DNA from: Ryuthela nishihirai
Taxonomy: Eukaryota > Arthropoda > Arachnida > Araneae > Heptathelidae
Assembly: GCA_038380435.1 (NCBI GenBank)
Contig: JAWZYU010000005.1
Span: forward strand, 34,184,001-34,248,000
DNA: 64,000 nt
Reading direction: 5' to 3'
The notes under the pieces were generated by a model. The model was given only the letters and a program-made list of their open reading frames with translations. It was not told the origin of the DNA and ran no database searches. The position numbers and the translations under genes are program-made. Below, one piece after another: positions 1 through 10,261 of the stretch. Numbering within the stretch: position 1 is the stretch's first letter; each line of letters begins with the position of its first letter.

Positions 1-879
1 AAAAATGTGACTCAAGGTAAAGATCTTATTAAATCTATGTAAATTTCAATTTTCAAAAATATCTCTTTAGTATTTAAAGATGCATGGTAGTTGGAATATT
101 TTGAAGCAGCATTACCATATGCAAAATTGACGGATATTAAAATTAAAGATAATTATTGACACAAACTTTTTAAAATAACATTATATATATTTTATAACTA
201 TAATATATGTATTTTCATATTTTTATAATATATTTTTTAATATACATATACTTTTTAAAATATACATATTTAATAAATTTTCTGTAACGATAAAAGAATA
301 TAAATTAAACGATAAAAGAATTATTGTATTAAATAGTCTGAAATGATACTTCTTATTTAAGTTTCCTTTAACTTCTGAGGTAAATTTTTCATGTATGACA
401 TCTACGTTATTAAATATTCAAGCATCCATAACTTTTTTAATAAAGAATATTGTTGAAAATCGAGATTCAGATAAATTTCATTGAGATCTTTAGTTCATCT
501 TAGTGACATTTTTCAATTAAAAGCTTATTTCAGAAGCTATAGAGCTTGAAAGTAGATTTCCATTGATAAAACAGGATATTATTTCAATATATCACATTCA
601 ATATATACATTGATATAATTTCAATGATACGGAGTGTATATATTGATGTCTTCATAAAGTTTTAAAAATATTCTGCACCTCAAGAACAGAATCTATTGAT
701 AAGTGTTTTACAAAGATTGCTTCAAAATATTTTCTCTTAGGTTATTTCTTTAAAACTGGAACTCAACAAAAATTTCGCCAATATTAGTTACCATTATACG
801 TCGTTATCGTAAGTTCTCTACTGAACGTGTTAAATGGCCTATATTTACCTATCTTATGATTGCATCATCATTTGAGTGT
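1..879. other. AT-rich sequence without recognised feature
   Basis: The sequence is AT-rich with scattered stops in all frames. I see no coding signature, RNA gene or repeat shared with the rest of the window. Confidence 0.5.
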
Positions 880-1290
880 CAGTGGGAAACGGGGGCGGGG
901 GTGGCTCAGTCGGTAGCGCGCCAGGCTCGTAATCTGTAGTTCTCAGGTTCGAGTCCCAGCTGGGTCAGCGTTGAGATTTCTCCGCAAAATTCCCCGCCCT
1001 GCCCACGGTCAGTAGGGGACACCGATGGGCTTGGAAAGGCCGCCGTCCGTCGGATGGGACGTTAAGCCGTGGTCCCGTGTGCGGGAGAGCCATACCCTGT
1101 GCACGTTAAAGAACACGCTGGATGGCCTTGACGGGAGGCTACCATCTGTCTCCCAACAGCTGTTCCAGTGGGTCCCCTCTCCCAACCTTCTCTGAGCCTT
1201 CGGGGTCCATGTGACCTGGCCATTTAGCCCATGGTGTGCAAAAAAGTGCCGCTCAGAGGTAAAACATCCCAACCCAACCCAGTGGGGAAC
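880..1290 (+). mobile_element. SINE-A copy, full length, with TSD
   Basis: This is a good reference copy of the main SINE. The element runs from about 891 to 1279. A tRNA-like head at 899-970 has an A-box region (GGCTCAGTCGGTAGCGCG), a loop with CGT at the anticodon position and a B box (GGTTCGAGTCC). A 300-bp body follows (GTGCACGTTAAAGAACACGCTGG is one internal landmark) and then an AACCCAACCC tail. It is bounded by CAGTGGGAAAC (880-890) and CAGTGGGGAAC (1280-1290), an 11-bp TSD with one mismatch, as expected for LINE-mobilised retrotransposition. The 98-codon antisense reading frame inside it recurs in other copies and is not a gene. Confidence 0.93.
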
Positions 1291-2400
1291 TAAAACAATG
1301 TACAAAAGTCATTGCAAACTCACACACAGCAATAACTAAGTATCCCCTTAAATCACGCATTTTTCATTCTTAAAATGCTAATTACTCTATCTGTTGCAAT
1401 ATGCTACGGATCAAAATAAACTTACCTGTGAAAAGATATTCTACTTCGACGCCTTTCTGTAGAATCGCGAACTGTATAGTTCTGCATTCAGTGAAGAGCA
1501 CGCCTTAACCGTGCAACAATTTTTATACCCGGATTGTAAGAACTTGACCCGCTTAAGATGTCTCCATGTATGTTCCATGAATGTAATGCTAAACAAGGCA
1601 GATACTCATGTGATTCGTCTCTAGTACTTGCTCTCGGGTTTTAAACTAAAATACATCGAAGTTTCTTTCCACAGTTATTTAAGTTAAGTCTTTGTCTTTA
1701 ATTTGCGAAAGTTTCAGATTTTTTGTTAATGATTTTTAAAATATGCAAATTTTTTCAAGTTTTTTCAAAATTTCAATTTTACGAATTTTCTCGGATCATT
1801 AATATTTAATTTATTAAAGTTAAACTCTTCGTGTGGAGAGATGTTTGAGTTATCTACTAAATAGTGTAATTTGTTTAAGTGTGTTGCCACAATGTGAGCT
1901 GTATAACGTGAACGAGAAAACGAGAACAATTCATTTTTGTAACTTTAATTTAGCGTCATTTAATAAATTTCCTATTAATGTTAAAAGAAAGGAATGACTT
2001 TCAGATGTGTTAGACAGATATGATCTTTTAAATAAAAATGAACGAAAGAGTTTGAATAGATAGTTTTTGAAATATTAAGAGTACAAATTCATGCCGTTTT
2101 GGAGCTATTATTTTCTAGTGGCCATAACTTTTTAAAAAAATATTTTTTTTATCAAAAGCAGATGCCATTCATGGTATCTGCTTTTGTATCAAAGCAGATG
2201 CCATGTTCTTACTAAGAGTAATCTCCAACATATTTTTTCCAATAGAATCGTCGAGTGTCACTAAATATCCTCTGTCTGATTCGAGATGGAATGCCTCTTT
2301 AGTAACAACTCTTACTGAACCTGAATAGTGCATTTTTCATAAAATTTGTCTTTGCATTATTTCTATGTTGCTATATATTTATGTATATATATAAAAAAAT
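1291..2400. other. No recognised feature
   Basis: AT-rich sequence. There is a short duplication of AAAGCAGATGCCAT around 2154-2204. I see nothing else. Confidence 0.45.
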
Positions 2401-3045
2401 TGTTTTTTTTGTGTGCCTGTCCGCTTATGCACTTGACCCTCCAGAAGTTCTAGAGGCACAAAACTTTGCATGAACGTACCCTTCACCCAAGGAAAGAATA
2501 TAGACTACGTGCGAATCCGCTGGGGTCAGCCAAAATTGAGTGGGTGGGTTTGAATTTCTCGAAATCCCCTTAGAGTTCATATTAGAAGTTTAACACCTGT
2601 CTCTTATAGACTTTTGCATTAGCAGTTAGTCAAAATCACATGGGAAGTGAAGAGAGGAGGAAGAAAATTATACCTAGGGGGCGGGAAAGAATCGATTGTA
2701 ACGAGTCTTATGCGAAATGAAAGTTTGCGAAGTGGGCAATGCCTTCTACTATATACTTTAGAAAATTTCAGACCTCCCCTAGAAGGAAAGGGTAAAATTC
2801 TTAACCTGGGGGTGGAGGAACAATCGTATTGAAATTCATACCAAATTAAAGCCTCCTCCGGTGTATGAATGCCATCTACTATACACTTTAGAGAATTTCA
2901 GACCTCCACCAAATGAGGGGTGATAAAACTTTTACCAGGGCATGGTAACGGGGGGGGGGGAAGGGACGAAACGATCGTAATGAGTTTAATGCTAAATGAA
3001 AGATTGCAGTAGAGAGTGTCATCTACTAGATACTTTAGAGCAGAC
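2400..3045. repeat. Unnamed interspersed repeat with about 2.5 diverged tandem units
   Basis: A unit of about 130-145 bp recurs: CTACTATATACTTTAGA..ATTTCAGACCTCC appears near 2746, 2875 and (partly) 3021, each followed by a G-rich stretch and CGATCGTAA..GAGT. The 5' part (2400-2640) is unique in this window. The type of element is unknown to me. A poly-G tract of 11 lies at 2950. Confidence 0.5.
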
Positions 3046-3349
3046 ATGGTCAACCTGTGTCCGCGAAAATTATTAAATTTATCTGTTGTACTATGTGTAA
3101 TACCAATTTTTCTTTCTTTCTCAATTTTCCTTTGCACTGTTTTTGAAAAAGTGTTCTTTAATATCCCAAGTTTAATTTACAATGACATCGACCCACATGA
3201 CAGATTTTGCCCATAGAGGTAGATAGGAGTTTTTGAATGTACTATTCAGCTCCAGATTAAAGAGTTCAGTTCTCACTCAAATAGACACTATATCAGTCAA
3301 CGTTTTAATTATGGAAGTTTACAAAACCATCATAGAAAAAACATTTCAG

Positions 3350-3710
3350 AAACTTATTGTGCATTAAACACACAAAAAATTTCATTTACCTAAAGGTCTC
3401 AAAACTCCGATGCTATTATGTGATCAAGTTTTCTTACTAGTGAGAAAATTGCAAAAGATTTTGAAAATTATTCTGATGGCGAATTTATGACGGAGTGCCT
3501 GCAAACGGTGTTTGGTATGTTTTAGCCCAGAGAGATAACGTAAGTTTATCGCACAAAACCGTAATCAGGTGTATCGATGAATTTGCTGGCAATATAAAAA
3601 ATTCCTTTACAGAGCTTGCATCGAAATTTGAATATTTTTCTTTGGCTCTTGATGAAAGTACTGATGTTTGTAACGCAGCTTAATTAGTGGTGTTGGATGT
3701 GGAGTCATTG
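3350..3710 (+). pseudogene. hAT-superfamily transposase relic (GTF2IRD2/ZBED-like)
   Basis: Translation across at least two frame changes gives a segment typical of the GTF2IRD2-like/ZBED5-like branch of hAT transposases: a 'DGEFMTECLQTVF' stretch, then 'VSLSHKTVIRCIDEFAGNI', then 'FSLALDESTDVCNAA'. The first Asp of the LDESTD motif corresponds to the first acidic residue of the hAT catalytic triad. Only this N-terminal part of the catalytic domain remains; the BED zinc finger and the C-terminal dimerisation domain are absent. Stops and shifts mean it cannot encode a working enzyme. The motif makes the family call fairly safe; the exact ends are approximate. Confidence 0.75.
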
Positions 3711-3719
3711 CTAATTTCC

Positions 3720-5235
3720 ATTGAAATACGTTTCACTTTTATTTAATTATGCTGTTTACTTTCAGTTTCTTGTATATTTAATCATAATTTTAATTAAAAA
3801 CAAGTCTTTTCATTAATATTATAAAAGCACTATATCAAAAGACACTATATCAGTCAACATTTTCCCTTTTGGTTCCTTTTTGAAATAAATAGATTCATGT
3901 GAAAATTTAATGGTTTACATATATTGCCTACTCAGAGCAATGGACGTGGGGGCGAGAGGAGGATAAGTTTATAGTGTTTAATGCAATAAGAAAAGATCTG
4001 ACCCACGACAACCTCAAAAAACATTATCTGGATTTCAGACCCGAGCAACGGCTTGTAAATCTGTTACTGCTCTATAAGATTATTTGTAAATCTGTTACTG
4101 TTCTATAAGGTTATTTGTAAATCTGTTACTGTTCTATAAGATTATATCCATGGTTTTGCACAATCTTGACAAATTCAGTAATTTATAACTCAGGAACCTC
4201 TGATTTTCCAAAGGCAAAATTTTTCTAGATTTCTTTGATTAATATATATGCTTCAGCACGCTTAAAAATATTTAAGGCGACGCGTTTTGAGATATTCAAG
4301 GTCAAAAATTTTGGACAATAACCTTGAAACTATTTATTGTAAGAACATTTATTTGAAATATATCAATTTAAAGGGTCAGAAAAGAGCTTTAAGATGAAAC
4401 CGATTTTAACATCCTAATTAGGTACAGATATATTAATTTTTAAATAAAGTTTAGTTTAAACAAATTTGACACTTTTTAATTTTTTGAGTCTCTATTTCTC
4501 AACATTCACTTATAATGAAGTTTGGTATGTGCGAGTTTTTCTATAAATACAAAAAAAAATACAATTTTTTTTAAATCAAAAATAGTCAGGTTCAAAATCG
4601 TCTCTTTTTGTGTTGATTTGACATGGAATCAGTCTTGTGAAAGCACACGTCAGGATATGTCTTGTTTTTTCTCTTCACTCCTCGTGCAGAAATAATATTT
4701 TTTTTTATTAAAGTAATAATATCCACTGAAACGATATGGAAAAACAAAGGAATTAACTCATTCAGTGTTTTGAATGGTGCAAAAATTATAATAAAATAAT
4801 GATTTTTCTTTGTGAGAATATAGCATGTATTTATCTATTGTGACTTTGCAGTAGATTGGAAACAATTATTATTACATTTGAAGAAACTCTAAAAATGAGC
4901 TGACGATTTTGAAGCCTCACAAATGACTCTTGTCATACGAAAATAAAAGATATTTATAGCACTTAAAGTCTTGATTTCGATAATGGCTTTTTCCAGAAAA
5001 CTCCAATTCTCTACTTGTAAAAAACTCATTATTTCTAGCAAATATATTTTAATATGTCTGCTACAAGTTGATCAACAATCGTTATCTTTTTTTGTTTTTT
5101 TCATTTAACGCATAAGATCAATTTTTATATTTTAATATAATCTCTGATAGTTAAAAATCAAGTTTTCCCAGATATTACTATTTATTTCCTGCCAAGGTAC
5201 CCGTGTTCAAAATCCAGATAAAATATATGGACGTT
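3720..5235. other. AT-rich intergenic sequence with one short tandem repeat
   Basis: Apart from the 31-bp tandem repeat listed separately, I see no coding region, RNA gene or shared repeat. Confidence 0.45.
4053..4145. repeat. 31-bp tandem repeat, three copies
   Basis: TTGTAAATCTGTTACTG starts at 4053, 4084 and 4115 and each unit ends CTATAAG(A/G)TTA. The units are nearly identical, so the expansion is recent. Confidence 0.9.
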
Positions 5236-5239
5236 TCTG

Positions 5240-5360
5240 TGTTGTCTTTCTGCTGAGGTCTCGTCTTCCTCAGGAGATCTTTTTTATGTCGCATTAAACT
5301 GACAAGCTTCTATCAGACCTATGAAGCAAGCAGCTGCATGAGAGATAATTTGTTTTATTT
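5240..5360 (+). mobile_element. SINE-B, degraded, lacking most of the tRNA head
   Basis: It matches the SINE-B body: GTGTTGTCTTTCTGCTGAGGTCTCG, then ACTGACAAGCTTCTATCAGACC and AAGCAAGCAGCTGCATGAG. It is diverged, so it is an old copy. Confidence 0.7.
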
Positions 5361-5391
5361 AACGATACTAGTTCAAAGCAAGAACGTACCC

Positions 5392-5761
5392 CCGAGCGGC
5401 ACTTTTTTGTACACCATGGGCTAAATGGCCAGGTCACATGGACCCCGAAGGCTCAGAGAAGGTTAGCGGAGGAGACCCACTGGAACAGCTGTTGGGAGAC
5501 AGATGGTAGCCTCCCGTCAAGGCCATCCAGCGTGTTCTTTAACGTGCACAGAGTATGGCTCTCCCGCACACGGGGCCACGGCTTAACGTCCCATCCGACG
5601 GATGGTGGTGTTTCCACCAGCCCATGGGTGTCACCTAGTGACTGTGGGCAGGGCGGGGAGTTTTGCGGAGATAAATCTCAACGCTGTCCGAGCTGGGACT
5701 CGAACCTGGGAACTACAGATTACGAGCCTGGCACGCTACCGACTGAGCCACTCCCGTCCCC
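5392..5761 (-). mobile_element. SINE-A copy, antisense
   Basis: The reverse complement reads as SINE-A from the tRNA-like head (5761 downward) to GCCGCTCGGGGG at 5392. The AACCC tail is missing, so the 3' end is trimmed. Confidence 0.92.
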
Positions 5762-5951
5762 GAATATCCGGTCGTCTTATACGAAATCTCAAAATTGACT
5801 CCTTCTTTGAAATCCGAAACAGTTGTTTCGTATATTTTTATTTTAGCCCCTTAGTAGATGTCCGACATTAAAAATAGTCTTAAAAAAAAAACAACAACAA
5901 CTATAACATTTAATTTTTTTTATTTAATTCTCGGAATTTAATGATCTTGCG

Positions 5952-6007
5952 AAAAAATGCTTCGCGATGAGTGGGTTCGAATCCCACCCATCGGTGAAGC
6001 ATTTTTT
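5952..6007. other. tRNA T-arm-like sequence within a 56-nt hairpin
   Basis: The outer arms AAAAAATGCTTC (5952-5963) and GAAGCATTTTTT (5996-6007) are exact complements. Inside, GATG/CATC and GTGGG/CCCAC flank a TTCGAAT loop, which is a textbook tRNA T-arm and Pol III B box. No D arm or anticodon arm is visible. It may be a relic of a tRNA or of another SINE. Confidence 0.6.
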
Positions 6008-6009
6008 CC

Positions 6010-6590
6010 TTAGAATTTTTTCTTGAATTATGTGTGAACAGGCAATCCGTGAATTTATTATGGATTGATTCTAGGTAGTATGTATCCATACCTTATTATG
6101 GATAGTTCTAGAATTGATTCTAGGTCTTATATACTATCTTCTCTAATGGCCAGTTATAAAATAAAATTCTGTTCTGACTAAACTGACACTTGAAAAAATT
6201 TAAAATATCCATCTGATGTGTTACAGAAAGTGACTCTACGTAATTCCCCCGTTGCTCCATTTGACTGTTCAGCAACCAAAAGTAACTGTAGCTTAAATAA
6301 TTTGTTTTTTGCTATTGCGTTATTAATACATTAATTACATTTACATGTAGCAAGCAGTCTATAAAGAGCGTTAGGAGTCAACAATGCCATTCATCAGCAT
6401 AGTGCTAAGACGAAATTTTGCTAACACGAAATATTATACTGGTCCCCTTTCTTCCGTGCTAACCGTTTTGCACTGTATTTCATAAGTTATTAATGGCAGA
6501 TTATTGTATTTCAAACCATTCGGTTTCATATGTTATTATATCGAAATTACTACAGTGAAATAACACGAGAAATTCCAAGAATATATATAT
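6010..6590. other. No recognised feature
   Basis: AT-rich. A short duplication of GGATTGATTCTAGGT / GAATTGATTCTAGGT lies at about 6062-6128. No gene is seen. Confidence 0.4.
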
Positions 6591-7664
6591 ACTAGCTGAA
6601 CGTAACCGGCGCTGCCTGGGTGTTACTTTTAATCTGTATATTCTTATTTTCACTGCACTAAAGGTAAATTTTGTAAGTACTCCCCCCCCCTGACACTTTA
6701 GCACAGATTTTCAACAGGAAGAAATTTGCCCAGTGTTGACTTGGATCGTTGTTGACGTCAGCGAGCTCTCTCATAGCCCGTAGCTTAATTTCTGCGTAAG
6801 TTATCGATATTTTTATTTCCGTCACCACAGATTTTGCTGCCCTGTGGCTCCCGTGATATTCGTCCGCACTGCCCAAATTCCCTGCACAGCGTCCCCCGTG
6901 TGCCACAGTGATTGGTTTAAAAATTAGGTTCCCACTTGGCCCGTGGCTTCGTTTCTACACAAATTGTGACAGCTCGTGTCTCACTTTTAATCTGCATATT
7001 CTGTTGTTTCCTGCACTAATGGTTAGTTTTGTGAGTATCTCCCCCCCCCCGACATTTTATCACAGTTTGAACACAAAGAATTTCCCGCTGTTGCAAAGGT
7101 CATTGCTGACTCGGCGCGCGCTCTCAGAGCCCGTGGCAGATTTTGGCATTCTGTAATTCCCGACGTACTTCACCGAAAGGTCCAAAATTTCGTAGGCGGA
7201 TTCCCAGTGCCCGACCCCATTTTTGGTTAGAAAATCAAGTTCCTAACTGCGATGGAACGCCTCAATAATGCCTTTGGAAACGTAGAGAATCTGGCAACGG
7301 CAGCAGATTTAAATGCTGTTTTAACTTTTTACTTTCAGAGTTAAATAAAAAAAATAAATACCCCCTCAAGCAGCTGCTTGCCACAGAGGTCTGACAGGAG
7401 CCTGTCAGTTTATATGCAGAGTTAGGGAGCAGTAAATGGCAACAATAGATTTGACAGCGATTCTCGTTTCCCCTGGGAATAGCATGATAAATATTTTTGC
7501 TTCTAGCAAGCCCCCCTTTTGCAGTTTCGACCTAAAATTTGGCACTGCAATCCGGACCACAACCTGAAACATTCTCTGAAAATTTGGAGCGTGTACGTTG
7601 ATTTTCCGATGAGTTGTGGCTGCCACAGACAGACAGACACACAAAAATCATTTATTACATAGAC
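6591..7664 (+). repeat. Unclassified interspersed repeat, copy 1
   Basis: It begins ACTAGCTGAACGTAACCGGCG and ends with a (CAGA)n microsatellite followed by an AT-rich tail. The neighbouring copy at 7665 begins and ends the same way, so these are element boundaries. It includes one copy of the poly-C unit seen in the adjoining minisatellite (6635-6735) and a diverged one at 6985-7095. There is no long reading frame. The form (fixed 5' end, simple-repeat 3' end) suggests a non-autonomous retroelement; the class is not established. Confidence 0.6.
7345..7415 (-). mobile_element. SINE-B 3' fragment
   Basis: AATACCCCCTCAAGCAGCTGCTTG followed by CCACAGAGGTCTGACAGGAGCCTGTCAG is the 3' half of SINE-B read in reverse. 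It interrupts the copy-1 repeat, so it inserted after that repeat. Confidence 0.85.
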
Positions 7665-8763
7665 TAGCTGAACGTACCCGGCGTAGCACGGGTATCACTT
7701 TTAATCTCTATATTCTTATTTTCACTGCATTAAAGATAAATTTTGTAAGTCCCCCCCCCCGACACTTTAGCACAGATTTTCAACAGGAAGAAATTTGCCC
7801 AGTGTTGTAAAAATATTCTTATTTTCACTGCATTAAAGGTAAATTTTGTAAGCCCCCCCCCCCCCCCCCCGACACTTTAGCACAGTTTTTCAACAGGAAG
7901 AAATTTGCCCAATGTTGTAAAAATATTCTTATTTTCACTGCATTAAAAGTAAATTTTGTAAGTCCCCCCCCCCCGACACTTTAGCACAGTTTTTCAACAG
8001 GAAGAAATTTGCCCAATGTTGTAAAAATATTCTTATTTTCACTGCATTAAGGGTAAATTTTGCAAGCCCCCCCCCCCACCCCGACACTTTAGCACAGATT
8101 TTCAACTGGAAGAAATTTGCCCAGTGTTGTAAAATTATTCTTATATTCACTGCATTAAAAGTAAATTTTGTAAGCCCCCCCCCCCCCCCCCGACACTTTA
8201 GCACAGATTTTCAACAGGAAGAAATTTGCCCAATGTTGTAAAAATATTATTATTTTCACTGCATTAAGGGTAAATTTTGCAAGCCCCCCCCACCCCGACA
8301 CTTTAGCACAGATTTTCAACAGGAAGAATTTTGCCCAGTGTTGTAAAAATATTCTTATTTTCACTGCATTAAAAGTAAATTTTGTAAGCCCCCCCCCCCC
8401 GACACTTTAGCACAGATTTTCAACAGGAAGAAATTTGCCCAGTGTTGACTTGGATCGTTGTTGACGTCAGCGACCTCTCTAATAGCCCGTGGCTTAGTTT
8501 CTGCGTAAGCTATCGAGATTTTTATTTCCGTTACCACAGATTTTCCCGCTCTGTGGCTCCTGTGATATTCATCTGCACGGTCCAAATTTCCTGCACAGTG
8601 TCCCCCGTGTTTCAGGACTTTTGACCTGAAATTTGGCACTGCAATTCGGACCACAACCAGCAACGTTCTCTGAAAATTTGGAGCGTGTACGTTGATTTCC
8701 CGATGAGTTATGGCTTTCACAGACAGACAGACAGACAGACACCTTCTTTTGTTATATAGATAT
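7665..8763 (+). repeat. Unclassified interspersed repeat, copy 2, expanded internally
   Basis: It starts ACTAGCTGAACGTACCCGGCG directly where copy 1 ends and finishes with four CAGA repeats and a TATATAGATATA tail. The stretch after the internal array (8425-8620) matches 6735-6900 of copy 1. The two copies differ mainly by amplification of one internal unit here. Confidence 0.65.
7705..8430. repeat. Poly-C minisatellite, about 105-110-bp unit, seven copies
   Basis: Each unit reads TATTCTTATTTTCACTGCATTAAA.., then TAAATTTTGTAAG, a run of about 10-18 C, CGACACTTTAGCACAG, and TTTTCAACAGGAAGAAATTTGCCCA(G/A)TGTTG. C-run length is the main difference between units (10 at 7751, 18 at 7853). The Gly-rich antisense reading frames come only from the C runs. 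Confidence 0.93.
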
Positions 8764-8930
8764 ATTTCGATTTATTTTTTACATTCCTTTAATGTTTTTG
8801 AAGGTTTCTTTATATGTATGGAATTTCTATGAACACTTTTACTTACCTAAGTTTTCAAAAATAAAACGTTAAAGGGTAAAAAAGTAAAGTTTTTTTGTTT
8901 TACTACTTGGTTAAGGAAATTTTCTTCTTT

Positions 8931-9290
8931 ATCAGTGATTTTCAAACTATTTCGTTTCACGGCGCTCTAAAAAATTTACCAATTAGTGGGATGGTGAGCC
9001 TGTTGTTCACCACACAGTTTCTCAAATCTTGGATTCGAACTAGACACAGCTACCCTCATTTCCCGCTCCTCGTTGAATTTTGAGCGGTATTTGGAGCGTG
9101 CGTAATGTCTGCGATAAGGGAGGAACAGAATGCTGCGTTGAAATTTTGTTATCGCCTGAAGAAAACAGCCACCGAAGCATACGAATCTATCATTGCGACC
9201 GTGCAGCATTGAATAAACATTGCCTGGAATTATTAAAATTTTCGAATATCCTGTGTCGCCCCTAGGAATTAATCGCAGCGCCCCAGGGTA
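8931..9290. mobile_element. hAT-like MITE remnant
   Basis: The left end CAGTGATTTTCAAACTATTTCG..CACGGCGCTC and the right end GTCGCCCCTAGG..GCAGCGCCCCAGGG resemble the termini of short hAT elements (CAGTGxTTTTCAAA type, as I recall the family). It contains a mariner transposase start, listed separately. The exact ends and TSD are not resolved. Confidence 0.45.
9105..9212 (+). pseudogene. mariner transposase N-terminus, truncated
   Basis: A 35-residue frame starting 'MSAIREEQNAALKFCYRLKK' and continuing 'TATEAYESI' matches the first helix-turn-helix of mariner transposases (the EQR..IKFCF..GK.A.ET pattern). It then meets a stop. The catalytic domain is absent here. It sits inside a region with hAT-like ends, so it is either a captured fragment or a nested relic. 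Confidence 0.55.
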
Positions 9291-9320
9291 AATTATTTTT
9301 AACCTTTAGTTACAATGGAT

Positions 9321-9524
9321 AAAAAAAAAATACCTACTCAAGCAGCTGCTTGCCACAGAGGTCTGACAGGTGCCTTCAGTTTATATGCCATAGTAGAAGG
9401 TCTGAGAGGATGGCAGGACCTCAGCAGAAAAACAAAACAAACATCCATGCCTTACCCGGGACTCGAACCCAGGTCCCTTAGATCAGTAGCCAAGCATGCT
9501 AACCACGCGGCCACGGGACGGCAA
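9321..9524 (-). mobile_element. SINE-B copy (3' module of the chimera)
   Basis: It reads as a full-length SINE-B: a head CCCGTGGCCGCGTGGTTAGC, a B box GGTTCGAGTCC, a body TTTTTCTGCTGAGGTCCTGCC.., and a 3' end CAAGCAGCTGCTTGAGTAGG with a T-rich tail. Confidence 0.92.
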
Positions 9525-9531
9525 AAATTGC

Positions 9532-9604
9532 TGTAGCTGCCAGGTCTCGAACCTGGGACGTTCCGCGTGTTAGGCGGAGGTGATAACCATTACACTACAG
9601 GTAC
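9532..9604 (-). tRNA. tRNA-Val(AAC)-like sequence, 5' module of the chimera
   Basis: It folds as a 73-nt cloverleaf. The acceptor arms GTACCTG and CAGCTAC pair except for one C-C mismatch at the fourth pair. The D arm is GTG..CAC, the anticodon stem TCCGC/GCGGA is perfect, the loop CTAACAC gives anticodon AAC, and the T arm CCAGG/CCTGG encloses TTCGAGA. The A and B boxes are intact and five T follow nine bases after the tRNA 3' end. The shared TSD with the adjacent SINE-B shows that it is a retroposed copy, not an ancestral gene at this site. It could still be transcribed because Pol III promoters are internal. Confidence 0.8.
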
Positions 9605-9619
9605 TTTACAATGGATGCT

Positions 9620-10261
9620 AAGCTTAAATAAACAGCTCGGAATGAGATCCTAGTTATTTATGCGGTTAAATGCAACTTTAATAACAAGAATAACCCTCAT
9701 TAAGCTTGTGGTTTAAGTTAATGCACATATTCCTTATGCATTAGCTTGACGCATTTTTGATCCATTCATAATCAATTGAGGTTTTGTTAGTCTTTTAAGC
9801 AATTTGGTAGCTCAAATAGAGGATTGATATTTTTTATATAAGGAAAACTGGTTTTTATTTTGTGCTGCAAACTAAAATAATAAGAAAAGGCAACAAAAAG
9901 TACTAGTAGTATTTATTTCTTCAGAAAAAATATACAGATTACAGAACAATGACAAAGGATTCTGACAATCTCAGAAGAAATGTAATAATCGTCCACGGGA
10001 GCAAATATTCGTTTGTGACAGAAGTATTAAATATACATATAATTATATTTTCACAATAATAGTAAAAACATAAATAACACAACAAATTTTAATGTAATTT
10101 ATGTTTATCTTTTTTTTTTTGGTGTTTATTGATTCTATCAATCGTGCTGATTACAAATATATCAATGGTTTGTACATGGCATTAACCCAACGTACAGAAA
10201 TAATGATATTAATATTTATATAGAACATTATATTAATACATACAACATGTCATAATAAATG
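9620..10261. other. AT-rich sequence, no recognised feature
   Basis: I see no coding signal or shared repeat. Confidence 0.4.

Larger units (their letters stand above)
9310..9616 (-). mobile_element. Chimeric retroposon: tRNA-Val joined to SINE-B, single TSD
   Basis: TTACAATGGAT occurs exactly at 9310-9320 and 9606-9616, enclosing a SINE-B (head at about 9524, A-rich end near 9321) preceded on the minus strand by a complete tRNA-Val-like sequence. No target duplication lies between the two parts, so they inserted together. The junction is GCAATTTTT followed by GCCGTCCCGTGGCCG, i.e. the tRNA's oligo-T terminator abutting the usual SINE-B 5' end. That is what a reverse transcriptase jumping from SINE-B RNA to the 3' end of a tRNA-Val precursor would leave. 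Confidence 0.85.

Noticed and set aside
7935..8364. Gly-rich minus-strand ORFs
   Set aside because: They come from the poly-C minisatellite; the Gly runs are poly-C read in reverse.
9532..9604. Independent functional tRNA-Val gene
   Set aside because: It shares one TSD with the adjacent SINE-B and has an acceptor mismatch, so it arrived by retroposition.
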